DNA of 64,000 nt from contig NZ_LGEK01000003.1 in NCBI RefSeq assembly GCF_001636615.1, positions 1 to 64,000 of the forward strand. The letters are read 5' to 3'. Below are positions 42,839 to 52,314 of this stretch, in pieces. Under the pieces are notes generated by a model. The model was given only the letters and a program-made list of their open reading frames with translations. It searched no databases and was not told the DNA's origin. The stretch is from Mucilaginibacter sp. L294. GTDB taxonomy: Bacteria; Bacteroidota; Bacteroidia; Sphingobacteriales; Sphingobacteriaceae. The position numbers and the translations under genes were made by a program. The stretch's first letter is position 1. Each line of letters opens with the position of its first letter.

Positions 42839-45403
42839 TTACATTGCAAGGGGCAAAAAAGTAAACATCCATTTAACAGGGTTACCCTGGCTATTCTCAT
42901 TAAAACCTCCAACCGGCAATTTTACCAAAACATTGTTCCAACCCTGTTTTAATAATATACGGGCAGGCTGCCTGTATTCGTACCCTTCATCAATCAAGGG
43001 CGATTCCAGGTTCCCGTTACGGCCTGCATATTTCCAGCCCGGCGGGTCTATCAGTTTATCATTTACCCATACCGCGCTTTTTCTGTCATCCCATAAACCG
43101 GGGCGTGGCGTATCTGTGGTATACGAACGCGAAAGATTGTTAAACCCTATCCAGCAGTTTTTGTAACCCGCTTCAGCGCTCCATATCCTTGCAGTTGCAT
43201 ACCATGTTGTATTTTCCTGAGGATGAGGAAGTACCCCTTTAACCAATGGCTGCCACCAATGCCTTAGTATAATTGTGCCGCCTACGGCCGTAAAAGATGC
43301 GGGACCGCTAAACAAAGTATCCGTTTCGGGCTTAAACTTCATGGCTGCATCGCCGCCATTTTTATAAGGCCCGTAAAACGCCCATACCATATTGGCCTGC
43401 CGGTAGTAAGGGAAAGGTAACTTTGCAAAATATTGTTGCTTCTGATCCAGCAACCGACCCTCAAACTCCTTAAAATTATTTAATGCCGAGGTATCCGCTG
43501 ATGCTATAGCGGCTGTCCATCCGGGTTGCCCTCCACCCTGCCAGCTACGTTCGGCAAAGGCAAGCATGGCCGGGTACACGGGGTTCATCGTTAACAGGTC
43601 TTCCTGCTTATTTACCGCCCGGTCATTCCACAAACAGATCTCGCCACCCAAAACGTTTTTATTGCCCGCGGGTACATCGCCTATCATCCGATAAAAAAGG
43701 GTCACCACGCTTTCGAGTGGGTCCATGTGGTTGAGGTACATGTGCCTCGAATCGATATATTTGATCTTCTTGTCGGCAGCGCCCTCTTTCATCCACAGTT
43801 GCCTGATGGTACCGGCAGGCACATTTCCGCCGGGGCTCCAGCCTATGGTTTTTGCGCCATATTGTTCAACCGTGCGGCATATTTCGGGCAGGAAACCGGG
43901 GTTGCTTATCTTCACTTCGTCGCCACCTATATGCAGGTAGGCAGGTTTATAGGTTTCACATACCTCTTTAATGATCCCCTTTAGTATCCTGATGCCCGTA
44001 TCACTTTGCATATCGGTACCAAACGCTCGTTTAAATGCCTGGCTATGCCCGGGCATGTCTATTTCGGGTACAAATTCTATATGCCGTTCCCCGCAAAAGC
44101 GTTGCAATTCTTTAATGTCCGTGGCTGTATAAAACATGCTTTTATCGCGCAGCATATTGCCCGGCGCGGTTAGTCCCGGGTATTTTTGTATCGCTAAACG
44201 CCAGGCAATATCCTCGGTAAGGTGAAAGTGAAATACATTTAGCTTATACAAAGCCATCATCTCTATCTGCTGCTCCAACTGGGCTACCGACTGGTAGTTG
44301 CGGCCAACATCAACCATATAACCCCGCCAGGCAAAAGCGGGCCAGTCGGTAATATCGCAGGCATCAAGCGCTACCCTATCGCGCAGTAATTGTACCAGCG
44401 TTTGTATCCCGTTAGAAATTCCGTGAGGGGTGTTCGCCGTAATTTCAACAGCGCCTTCCGTAACCCGTAAATGATACGCCTCTTCGGCATGCTGCGGGGC
44501 TTTAACTTTCCCGATCTTTAGTTTAATGTATGGTTTATTACCTGCCGAATCCCGGCTGATGTATTGCGCGCCATTTGCCTTCAGCAACTGCTCAAGGGCA
44601 CTAACCTCATTAACCAAACCATTATCGGCTATGATGGTACTGCATTTATAGAAAGGAAAAAGGCCTTGCCCCCATTTTAGGGATTGCGGCTTGGGCAACA
44701 ACGCCGGCTTAAGCTGCAAATTAAACACATAAGGATAAAGCAGGTGTTTCCAGATCAAATACCCCTCTCCCTTTAAATGAAGCCCATCGTTGGACAGATC
44801 GGGCCGAAGCAAGCCATCTGTCCCACAAAAAGCATCATGAATATTGATGTAAGTATAATGATGGCTGGCTGCCAGGGCCTGCAACTTTGCATTTACCTCC
44901 GTTATTTGTGCCGACTTGCCGGTATGCGTGCCGAATTTATTGTAGATCTTATTAACAGGTAAAATGCTTTGCACATATACCTGTGTGGCGGGAGTTGCTT
45001 CATGAAGATAACCCGCTATCAGCATGATGTTTTTAACCAGGCTATCTGGCGTTGTATTACGTGAAAGATCATTAACCCCTATCAGCAGGAACACCTTTGC
45101 CGGTTTGCGACCAGCCACCTCGGGCAGCCTGGCTATTACACCGGCGCTGATATCACCACTGATGCCCCGGTTTTTAATATGGCTATCGCCAAATAACTCA
45201 TCCCATTCCGCGCCATCGGTAATACTGTTTCCTAAAAAAACAATATCGCCCGTTGTTTGCGGCAGCGTTTTAAAATGGGTAGCCCGCTGCTGGTAATAGG
45301 TAGAGAATAATGAATCGGGGTAAAGCGGCAATTTTACCTGCGCCCCGGCCATCAACCCGCAAATAAGCAAGCAGCAGGTAGTAAATATCCGTTTACCAGC
45401 CAT
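42839..45403 (-). CDS. Fusion of SGNH esterase and GH20 beta-N-acetylhexosaminidase
   Basis: 854 residues from the ATG at 45403, chosen because it gives a signal peptide (MAGKRIFTTCCLLICGLMAGAQ) and only an 11-nt overlap with the sialidase gene. Residues about 25-230 are an SGNH domain: Ser60 in FLGNSITDG, Asn111 in GVNDLSRN, Asp206/His209 in DGLHL. Residues about 235-640 are GH20: WRGYMVDVGRNYQ, FHFHLTEDIAWRL and the catalytic pair Asp495-Glu496 in HIGGDEVKI. A C-terminal beta-rich module follows. It would trim O-acyl groups and terminal GlcNAc/GalNAc from sialoglycans after sialidase action. Last gene of the nan operon. Confidence 0.93.
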   Translation of the reverse strand: MAGKRIFTTCCLLICGLMAGAQVKLPLYPDSLFSTYYQQRATHFKTLPQTTGDIVFLGNSITDGAEWDELFGDSHIKNRGISGDISAGVIARLPEVAGRKPAKVFLLIGVNDLSRNTTPDSLVKNIMLIAGYLHEATPATQVYVQSILPVNKIYNKFGTHTGKSAQITEVNAKLQALAASHHYTYINIHDAFCGTDGLLRPDLSNDGLHLKGEGYLIWKHLLYPYVFNLQLKPALLPKPQSLKWGQGLFPFYKCSTIIADNGLVNEVSALEQLLKANGAQYISRDSAGNKPYIKLKIGKVKAPQHAEEAYHLRVTEGAVEITANTPHGISNGIQTLVQLLRDRVALDACDITDWPAFAWRGYMVDVGRNYQSVAQLEQQIEMMALYKLNVFHFHLTEDIAWRLAIQKYPGLTAPGNMLRDKSMFYTATDIKELQRFCGERHIEFVPEIDMPGHSQAFKRAFGTDMQSDTGIRILKGIIKEVCETYKPAYLHIGGDEVKISNPGFLPEICRTVEQYGAKTIGWSPGGNVPAGTIRQLWMKEGAADKKIKYIDSRHMYLNHMDPLESVVTLFYRMIGDVPAGNKNVLGGEICLWNDRAVNKQEDLLTMNPVYPAMLAFAERSWQGGGQPGWTAAIASADTSALNNFKEFEGRLLDQKQQYFAKLPFPYYRQANMVWAFYGPYKNGGDAAMKFKPETDTLFSGPASFTAVGGTIILRHWWQPLVKGVLPHPQENTTWYATARIWSAEAGYKNCWIGFNNLSRSYTTDTPRPGLWDDRKSAVWVNDKLIDPPGWKYAGRNGNLESPLIDEGYEYRQPARILLKQGWNNVLVKLPVGGFNENSQGNPVKWMFTFLPLAM

Positions 45404-46556
45404 GTTGAATAAATACGATCTGTTTATAATCATATTTTTCATACAGGATGCCTACATGTTTTTCATCAACCGGCACCAGGTCAGAGTAAGCGCTGAAATC
45501 GCCTTGGTAACCCGCCGGGGATTTTGCTATAACATAATTTTGTTTCCAGGTTTTCCCTTCATCAAAACTAATGCGCAGGGTAAGGTTATCCCGGTGCAAA
45601 GTATCGGCATCATTACAAACGGCCAGGATTGCTTTACCCTTACGTTTACCCAAATTTAAAATACTGCCCTGACATACCGGGTCGGGCAGGTTGGCATCAA
45701 AATAGGTGGTATCCCAGGTTTGCCCACCATTGCCGCTTACGGCAATGATGCGCTGCTTTATATTGCCCAACTGGTTACGGATGTTCATCATCACTTTATT
45801 GCCCGTTAGCTCAACAGCCATATTTTCATTAGCGCCGGGCATATTAACCTCATCACTTAACTTAAATGTTTTGCCATGATCATCGGTATAATAACCAAAA
45901 GCGCGGCCATCTGCATAATGCTTTTGCGGTTCGCCTGCCGAATGGTTGGCTGCGATATAGATCCGGCCACGGTACTTGCCGGCTGCCAGTTGTATGGCAT
46001 GGCCGGGGGTATTGGCATAGCTCCGCCAGTCTGCCGCAAAATTGTAGGAGCTGTTTACCTGTGGCTGTTTAGGTTTGTGTACCTGCAGCGTAATGTTTAC
46101 CGGGGCCGACCAGTTTACACCATTATCGGTTGATGTTTTATACCATACTTCGCGCAGGCCCTTGCCCTTACGTACCATGTTCTCGGGCGCGTTGCCCGTA
46201 TTATAAAACAGGAACAACCGCCCTTTGGGATACGCCGGATCAGTACGGTCTACCACCGGGGCGGCATTACCCGTTTGCAGGGTATCATTAGAAGCCACCA
46301 CCTGCAGGGCCTCCCAGTGCTTGCCGCCATCGGTGCTTCGTTTCATTACGATCTGGATATTGCCAAAATCGCCACCGCCGTTTACCCTTCCTTCTGCAAA
46401 GGCAAGCAAGTCGCCATTGGGGGCTTTGGTAATGGCCGGGATCCGGAAAGAGCGATACCCCTCTGACGCCGATCTAAAAACCGTTACTTCCTGTTGCTGC
46501 GCGTAAACAGATGTAACAAGCAGGCTGATGAATATATATATGGTTAATTTTTTCAT
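45393..46556 (-). CDS. nanH: Exo-alpha-sialidase, GH33
   Basis: 387 residues from the ATG at 46556 (signal peptide MKKLTIYIFISLLVTSVYAQ); the ATG at 46595 adds a hydrophilic lead and overlaps the epimerase gene. The FRIP motif (Arg38) starts the catalytic domain, followed by AFAEGR and GGGDFGN with the likely acid/base Asp63. Several Asp-boxes are visible (STDGGKHW, STDNGVNW, SGNGGQTW, SFDEGKTW), one per propeller blade. It releases terminal sialic acid in the periplasm or at the surface. Two nt after the epimerase gene; overlaps the SGNH-GH20 gene by 11 nt. Confidence 0.94.
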   Translation of the reverse strand: MKKLTIYIFISLLVTSVYAQQQEVTVFRSASEGYRSFRIPAITKAPNGDLLAFAEGRVNGGGDFGNIQIVMKRSTDGGKHWEALQVVASNDTLQTGNAAPVVDRTDPAYPKGRLFLFYNTGNAPENMVRKGKGLREVWYKTSTDNGVNWSAPVNITLQVHKPKQPQVNSSYNFAADWRSYANTPGHAIQLAAGKYRGRIYIAANHSAGEPQKHYADGRAFGYYTDDHGKTFKLSDEVNMPGANENMAVELTGNKVMMNIRNQLGNIKQRIIAVSGNGGQTWDTTYFDANLPDPVCQGSILNLGKRKGKAILAVCNDADTLHRDNLTLRISFDEGKTWKQNYVIAKSPAGYQGDFSAYSDLVPVDEKHVGILYEKYDYKQIVFIQHGW

Positions 46557-46558
46557 GG

Positions 46559-47737
46559 CTATACTATTTGTTTTAATAATTGCATACAATACCATTCCTG
46601 GCGCGGTAAATGAAAAGGCCCTTTAAACAAATTGCCTTTTGCTGTTTGCGCTAAGCTGCCATCCTTGTGCAGGTAGCCAAACCATTCGCCGTTTACCGGG
46701 TCATGAAATTTGCTGTAGGCGTACTCATGCACCAATTTGTGCCAGCGGGCGTATTTTTCGTTGCCGGTAAGGGTATAAGCCAGTAAGGTGGCAATAATAA
46801 CCTCGTTATGCGGCCACCAGAATTTCATATCGTGCCAGTACTCCTGTACCGGTTTATCATAAACATCGCGGTAGTATAAAATACCGCCGTGTTCTTTATC
46901 CCATCCGCGCTCCCACATATAATCAAGCATGGTACAACCCAGTTCAATTAAGTGTGCATCGTTGTTCCGGTACTTGGCTTCATGTAAAATAAACCAGGCA
47001 CCTTCCATAGCATGGCCGGGGTTTAGCGTCCGCCCGTCAATATGGTCAATAATGCTTCCATCGGGGGCAACCTGTTCCATCACACATTTAATATCATGTT
47101 TCACAAAGTCGGTTTCAATTTCGCTGATCCATTTGTCGATATATTCATCGCAGCGCTCATCGCCTATAGTTTCCCGCAATTGCTGGGCAGTATTGATCAT
47201 GATCATGGGCACGCCGATACCTTTTGAAGGGCGGGTTGACGTAAATTTGGCCGGAAGCAGCCCGGGTACCGTTGCGTATTCAATGCACTTGCCAAACAAG
47301 TCCCTTGCTTTTTGGGCAATGCCCTCATCACCCGAAGCTTTGGCATAAGCCGCCATTGCGATCACCGCGAATGTTTCAGAAAAATAGTAGCGCCGTTTGC
47401 GTATCGGGCTGCCATCGCGGGTTACATGAAAAAACATCTGCCCATCGGTATCAAAACAATGATCAAGTAAAAAATTAATGCCTTTAAGTGAGCCGTCCAG
47501 CCACTCCTGCCGCGGTTCTACCGTGTTATATAAGGTTGCCAGCAGCCAGGCCGCCCTGCCCTGTATCCATACGGCTTTGTCGTCATCAAGCAAACTACCG
47601 TCCTGATCGCGCATGAACAGGTAACCACCGTATTGCTCATCAATACTACGGGGGAACCAGAAAGGGACGGTATCCTGCAGCAACTGCTGCTCATAAAATA
47701 CTTTTAGTGTATGTAGATCGGTATCAGAATAACTCAT
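46559..47737 (-). CDS. nanE: AGE-family epimerase, probable N-acetylmannosamine to N-acetylglucosamine epimerase
   Basis: 392 residues from the ATG at 47737 (MSYSDTDLHTLKVFYEQQLL); the frame to 47815 overlaps the esterase gene. An (alpha/alpha)6 barrel of the RenBP/AGE family with YFSETFAVIAMAAYAKASGD, LNPGHAMEGAWFILHEA (catalytic-type His) and KFWWPHNEVIIATLLAY. In Bacteroides fragilis an AGE-type NanE converts ManNAc directly to GlcNAc (established). The gene sits 10 nt after the O-acetylesterase and 2 nt before the sialidase, consistent with that step. No signal peptide, so cytoplasmic. Confidence 0.9.
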   Translation of the reverse strand: MSYSDTDLHTLKVFYEQQLLQDTVPFWFPRSIDEQYGGYLFMRDQDGSLLDDDKAVWIQGRAAWLLATLYNTVEPRQEWLDGSLKGINFLLDHCFDTDGQMFFHVTRDGSPIRKRRYYFSETFAVIAMAAYAKASGDEGIAQKARDLFGKCIEYATVPGLLPAKFTSTRPSKGIGVPMIMINTAQQLRETIGDERCDEYIDKWISEIETDFVKHDIKCVMEQVAPDGSIIDHIDGRTLNPGHAMEGAWFILHEAKYRNNDAHLIELGCTMLDYMWERGWDKEHGGILYYRDVYDKPVQEYWHDMKFWWPHNEVIIATLLAYTLTGNEKYARWHKLVHEYAYSKFHDPVNGEWFGYLHKDGSLAQTAKGNLFKGPFHLPRQEWYCMQLLKQIV

Positions 47738-47747
47738 TATTGTAGAT

Positions 47748-49856
47748 TTAGTAAAACACGTTTTCTTTTTCATGCAGTTGCATGGTAAATGTTGAGGCCG
47801 GCAGCCCCGCTTCATTAATTAAATTAGCCCTGGTGAACGGCTGCATGGCATAATTAATGCTTTTGATGCTTTCGCCGGCAGGGACTTTGAGGCGTATCTT
47901 GTTCCCTGTAATGGTGGCCGATGTTACAATGCTTTGCCCTTTATTGTTGATCAGCTCAAAACCAACCAGTGGTTTGTTGTTTGCCGTTTTTAATTGCTGC
48001 GCGAATACAAATGATACTACGATATAGCCAGCGGTTTTGCGGGCTACAGTTGGTTCGGGACCATTGGCTTTAACCTGCTGATTATAGGTATAACGCGCTG
48101 CCAGTAGGGCCAGGCGTTCCCCTATTTGCCTTTTACCGGTTGGATGCACATTCAACGAATCGCCGAGGTCAAAACTTACCGCCATTTGCGTATGCGGTAT
48201 CATTTTTTGTAGCTTACGCTGAGCGTCCCTGAAAGCCGGCCACGAAGGCCTGTTGATTCCCGATAACTGTACGGTATAAAAAGGCAGGTCATCCCCCCAT
48301 TTATGCCTCCAGCTGCTCACCAATGTTGTAAAAAGATGCGTATAAAGTTCAACGTTATGCGTGTTGCTCTCGCCCTGGTACCACACCACTCCTTTTACCG
48401 GGAAGCGGGTAAGCGGATCGATAGCGGCTTCATAGTTATAGCAAGGCTCGTAGGTATGGCGCTGCTTTAAATTGGTGGCATTTTTTAAGTTAATGGCGGC
48501 CCTGTCCCTGCAAAACTGCATTTCAAAATCAGAGGTACGCCAGTTGCTAAGCATATCAACTAATTGATCGTCATGCTCCATCGTATACCGGTCTATCCAT
48601 GATTCTGTTGGGGAGCCCCCAACAGCCACTTCTATTAAACCAACAGGTACACCTGCATCCCGGGTTATTTTTTGACCGAAATAATAGGCTACCGCCGAAA
48701 ATTCCGCTGCCGAACTGCTGTCGCAAGCTTTCCATGAACCCGAAAAAAATGCCAGCTTGTTTGCTTTAGCTAAACTAACCGAGTCCCAGGTTACCGGGTC
48801 TGTTTCTGCCTGCAGATTGAGTTTATATAAATGCAGGTTTGTATTCCCCGCTGCCGCTTTCACAGCGGCGCTTGCCCCTGCCGACCGATTTAAGGGGAAA
48901 TACATATTAGATTGCCCGGCACAAAGCCAAACATCGCCCAGTAAAATATTGCTGATAGTAACGCTGGTATCTTTAGTAGTAACCTTCATTTGAAAAGGCC
49001 CTCCCGCCTTTGATGCGGGCAGCATAACCTTCCATTCGCCGTTTTCATTAGCCTTTGCCTTTGCAAGGCTACCTTTAAACACCACACTGATGATATCGCC
49101 GGCATTGGCTTGACCGTATACCGGGATAGGACGATCGCGCTGTAATACCATCTGATCGGTAAATACCCCGGGTAATTTTAAGCCACCAAAATCCCCCGTT
49201 AGCCTGCGGTAAACGGTTTGGGCTAATATCAATGCACCTTCTTTATCCGGGTGTAAATTATCGGCGAACAGGTCGGGCCGGTTATAAAGCGGTTCATGCA
49301 AATCCATTAAACCCGTATGATTTGCCTTTGCAATAAGCGGGATAAGGTTTTGAATTTGCCCGTACCATTCCCTCGTGCCCGATTTAAACCTCGGGTGCCC
49401 GCTAAAGATGGGGGTTAACCTGCATATAAATATATGAACATTAGGGTTCGCCTTCCTTACTGTATCAATAAGCCAGGCGTAATCGGCTTCAAAATTTTGT
49501 TTAAAGTCAGGCCAGTCCCGTGGGTCGGTATCATTCAGCCCAAGGTGGATAATAGCGATATCCGGTTTGGAGGCTATCAGATTCGCAAACTCAGGTGTTT
49601 TGAAATAAGGATTGTGCCCCTTTTTTAATAAAGTAGCGCCGCTATGCCCAAAGTTTAAAACACTATACTGAGCGCCCAATAGTTTTTGCAATTGGGCGGG
49701 GTAGCTTTCCTGCGCAGGGTTAGCCAGACCATAACCATAGGTAACCGAATTGCCAATACAGGCCACTTTAGTAACCCTGTTTTGGGCACAGATCTGTTTT
49801 ACCGGGGCCGATAAAATAAGCAACAGTAATAGATAATAGGTGTTCTTAAATTTCAT
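47748..49856 (-). CDS. Two-domain SGNH/sialate O-acetylesterase
   Basis: 702 residues, signal peptide to about 24. Domain 1 (about 27-220) is SGNH: Ser37 in CIGNSVTYG, Asn108 in LGLNDTDP, His202 in DNLHPDKEG. Domain 2 (about 225-690) is a sialate O-acetylesterase (SASA): Ser316 in CAGQSNMYF, the WYQGESN block near 492 and His571 in NVHPTGK. Both catalytic sets look intact, as in Bacteroidota EstA/NanS-type enzymes. It removes acetyl groups from 9-O-acetylated sialic acids so that sialidase and lyase can act. In the nan operon between nanT (27 nt) and the epimerase (10 nt). Confidence 0.92.
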   Translation of the reverse strand: MKFKNTYYLLLLLILSAPVKQICAQNRVTKVACIGNSVTYGYGLANPAQESYPAQLQKLLGAQYSVLNFGHSGATLLKKGHNPYFKTPEFANLIASKPDIAIIHLGLNDTDPRDWPDFKQNFEADYAWLIDTVRKANPNVHIFICRLTPIFSGHPRFKSGTREWYGQIQNLIPLIAKANHTGLMDLHEPLYNRPDLFADNLHPDKEGALILAQTVYRRLTGDFGGLKLPGVFTDQMVLQRDRPIPVYGQANAGDIISVVFKGSLAKAKANENGEWKVMLPASKAGGPFQMKVTTKDTSVTISNILLGDVWLCAGQSNMYFPLNRSAGASAAVKAAAGNTNLHLYKLNLQAETDPVTWDSVSLAKANKLAFFSGSWKACDSSSAAEFSAVAYYFGQKITRDAGVPVGLIEVAVGGSPTESWIDRYTMEHDDQLVDMLSNWRTSDFEMQFCRDRAAINLKNATNLKQRHTYEPCYNYEAAIDPLTRFPVKGVVWYQGESNTHNVELYTHLFTTLVSSWRHKWGDDLPFYTVQLSGINRPSWPAFRDAQRKLQKMIPHTQMAVSFDLGDSLNVHPTGKRQIGERLALLAARYTYNQQVKANGPEPTVARKTAGYIVVSFVFAQQLKTANNKPLVGFELINNKGQSIVTSATITGNKIRLKVPAGESIKSINYAMQPFTRANLINEAGLPASTFTMQLHEKENVFY

Positions 49857-49883
49857 CTGCTAATTTTTAGGAATAGAATAAAA

Positions 49884-51125
49884 TCAGGCACCTGCATACT
49901 CATCATGTACCGGCCGTAAAAAATACAGTTGTACCGCAAGTGCAACCAGCACAACAGCTGCCAGCATGGCAAAATCACTTCCCAGGTTTCCGGCATCAGA
50001 TGATTTGCCTAAGCTATCTGTGATGAACGCACCAAAAAAAACACCAACCATGTTCATCATGCCGTAAGCGGTTGCCCGGTACTTTACCGAAACAAACTGG
50101 CACAGGATAGGCATGTTGTTGGCATCAAACATCCCAAAACCCAGCCCGAAGCAGATTCCTGCCCCCAAAACGTATACCAGCGAGTGGCCAAACCCCATCA
50201 GTAATAAGGCAGGAACTGTTAAGGCCAGGCCAATGGCGCTTGTAAACACCCTGCCCTTTTTATTAACCTGCGCCCATTTGTCGGACAATAACCCACCCAA
50301 TATCACCCCGATGAAAGAGGAAGCGGCAATGGTTATAGTAGATAGCGGACCGGCCGTGGCCATACTAATATGCAGGTTTTGAGCAAAAAGCGTAGGCAGC
50401 CAATTTTTTGTAGCCCAACCAGGTAAACTGGAAACAGCAAAGTAAAAAAGGATAACCCAGAAGGCCCTGTTTTTTATTAACGTGGCCAGTCCTTTAAATA
50501 GCTCGGGCCGTGGTTTTAATGGTTCCGCATCTGGTATAGCTATATCGGCGGCTTTATCTTTCTCTTTTAAAAACAGGATAAGTACAACAGAGTATGCCAT
50601 CCCCACTACGCCAAACGATTGAAAAGTAGCCTGCCATGAAAACGCGGCAGCAGCCGTAGCCCCAAAACCGCCCAGCGCCTGCCCTACATATAAACCGGTC
50701 ATGTGCACACCTACGGCAAGCGACCTGGATTTTGTTGTATGAAAATCAGCTATCAATGACAAGCCTGCAGGAATATACAATGCCTCGCTAACACCCATAA
50801 TAGCACGCAGAATGTAAAGCTGGTTAAACGTAGTGGCGTAACCCATAGTAAACGTTACGCCCGACCAAACGAATAAGCTATAAACAATTAACCATTTACG
50901 GTTCACCCTATCGGCAATGATGCCCGAAACGGGGCTCATGAAGCCATAGATCCACAGGAATATCGCCATCAGGTAACCAAAGTTGGTTGCTGATCTTAGT
51001 TCGACTATATTTATTTCCATTGCCGGTTTCATAACCGATAGCATTTGCCTGTCCATGTAATTGAGCAGGGCTACCACCCATAACAGGGCTACCAGTATCC
51101 AGGGATAATTCTTTCCTTTTTTCAT
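49884..51125 (-). CDS. nanT: MFS transporter, probable sialic acid importer
   Basis: 413 residues from the ATG at 51125, which overlaps the nanM stop by 4 nt (coupled translation); the longer frame lies inside nanM. Twelve membrane helices of the anion:cation symporter/hexuronate branch: WVVALLNYMDRQMLSVMKP in TM1, DRVNRKWLIVYSLFVWSG, EALYIPAGLSLIADFHTTKSRSLAVG. In Bacteroides and Tannerella, nan clusters use an MFS NanT (established). Position between nanM and the O-acetylesterase supports Neu5Ac import, though substrate cannot be read from sequence. Confidence 0.88.
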   Translation of the reverse strand: MKKGKNYPWILVALLWVVALLNYMDRQMLSVMKPAMEINIVELRSATNFGYLMAIFLWIYGFMSPVSGIIADRVNRKWLIVYSLFVWSGVTFTMGYATTFNQLYILRAIMGVSEALYIPAGLSLIADFHTTKSRSLAVGVHMTGLYVGQALGGFGATAAAAFSWQATFQSFGVVGMAYSVVLILFLKEKDKAADIAIPDAEPLKPRPELFKGLATLIKNRAFWVILFYFAVSSLPGWATKNWLPTLFAQNLHISMATAGPLSTITIAASSFIGVILGGLLSDKWAQVNKKGRVFTSAIGLALTVPALLLMGFGHSLVYVLGAGICFGLGFGMFDANNMPILCQFVSVKYRATAYGMMNMVGVFFGAFITDSLGKSSDAGNLGSDFAMLAAVVLVALAVQLYFLRPVHDEYAGA

Positions 51126-52312
51126 TTGCTGTTGAATTTTCCCATGCTGACCGCTGCGGTACGGATGCCCGGTTTGATCTCTCCGCCCGGAATAAATATG
51201 GCATTGTTCCACTTTACCGCAACGGCAGTTACCTGCCCGTAAAAAGGCAATTCGCCTATTTTTTCCCAGGAGCAGTTAATGGTATTAAACTGGTAAACAT
51301 CCTTACTAAAACCCGGATGGTTATTAAGCAGCGTTAATTTATGTGCTTGCAGATCTTGTTTTTCTTTAGCTGTTTTAGCCTTTGCTATGAGCGAATTATA
51401 CGTTTCTATTTGGTGAAAAATGGTTCCTTTATCGCCACCTATCAACAATATACTGTGCGTACCGTTGGCTACCGCAGTGGCAGCCGAAATATTGATAGGA
51501 TGCTTGCCATCGCTCACATTACCCAGGCTGATCCATTTATTATACAATGGATCGTAGCAAAAAGTATAACCATGCAAAGCGCTTATGCCCGATGCTGTAC
51601 TGCTTCGGCCACCAACAACATAGATACAAGGGTGTTTCCCGTTAGATTGTGTAACGGCCACCGAATGCGACATAGCTACAGGCAAATCGGCCAAAGCTTT
51701 CCACTGCGCATTTTTATCAGCCAGGTTAAGGGTAAAGCATTTTGCAGATGGGTTACCATTGCTTTCGCCCCCTATTAAATAAACCACACTTCCTATACTA
51801 CTCATGCAGGCGTTTGCTAAAGGCAAAGGCAGTGACGGCAGATTGGTAAAACCCATGTCCTTTTTCTTTGCATCCCAGCTCATTAAAAACGCACCGGTGC
51901 TTCCCGGGGTTGTTTCTGTTTCTCCTCCCGCGCATACGATACCTTCGGGGGTAGTAGTACTTGCCCCGTAAGCTATCTTTTGCGATAGACGATCTGTTTT
52001 AGGTTTAAGCCAGGTAAATACTTTGCCTTCGCCTTTTTCCAAAACATATACATCACTATAGTGGAGTTTTTTACCACCCTGCCATGGCATAGCACCATCA
52101 GCAAAATTCGATCCGCCTGCTACAATTAAAACGCCGTTGCTGGTACCCGCGAAGGCACCAGCCAGGCCTGTTTGTTTATTTGTGCCAGGTGCGGCGGGTA
52201 TCTGTGCGGGCACAGACCAGTTTAATTTTTCTGAACTTTTATCCTGAGCCATAGCTTGGCCCGTTAGTGCGATGCTGCCTGTCATTAAAAATAGATAGCT
52301 TATAAATTTCAT
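51122..52312 (-). CDS. nanM: N-acetylneuraminate epimerase (mutarotase), Kelch type
   Basis: 396 residues with signal peptide (to about 22). Kelch propeller blades are visible as repeated GG motifs (VLIVAGGSNF, IVCAGGETE, VYLIGGESNG, IYVVGGRSS, ILLIGGDKG, IFIPGGEIKPG), matching the YjhT/NanM cyclically permuted mutarotase family. It converts alpha-Neu5Ac released by sialidase to the beta anomer in the periplasm. Starts 2 nt after nanA and its stop overlaps the nanT start. Confidence 0.92.
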   Translation of the reverse strand: MKFISYLFLMTGSIALTGQAMAQDKSSEKLNWSVPAQIPAAPGTNKQTGLAGAFAGTSNGVLIVAGGSNFADGAMPWQGGKKLHYSDVYVLEKGEGKVFTWLKPKTDRLSQKIAYGASTTTPEGIVCAGGETETTPGSTGAFLMSWDAKKKDMGFTNLPSLPLPLANACMSSIGSVVYLIGGESNGNPSAKCFTLNLADKNAQWKALADLPVAMSHSVAVTQSNGKHPCIYVVGGRSSTASGISALHGYTFCYDPLYNKWISLGNVSDGKHPINISAATAVANGTHSILLIGGDKGTIFHQIETYNSLIAKAKTAKEKQDLQAHKLTLLNNHPGFSKDVYQFNTINCSWEKIGELPFYGQVTAVAVKWNNAIFIPGGEIKPGIRTAAVSMGKFNSK

Positions 52313-52314
52313 CT

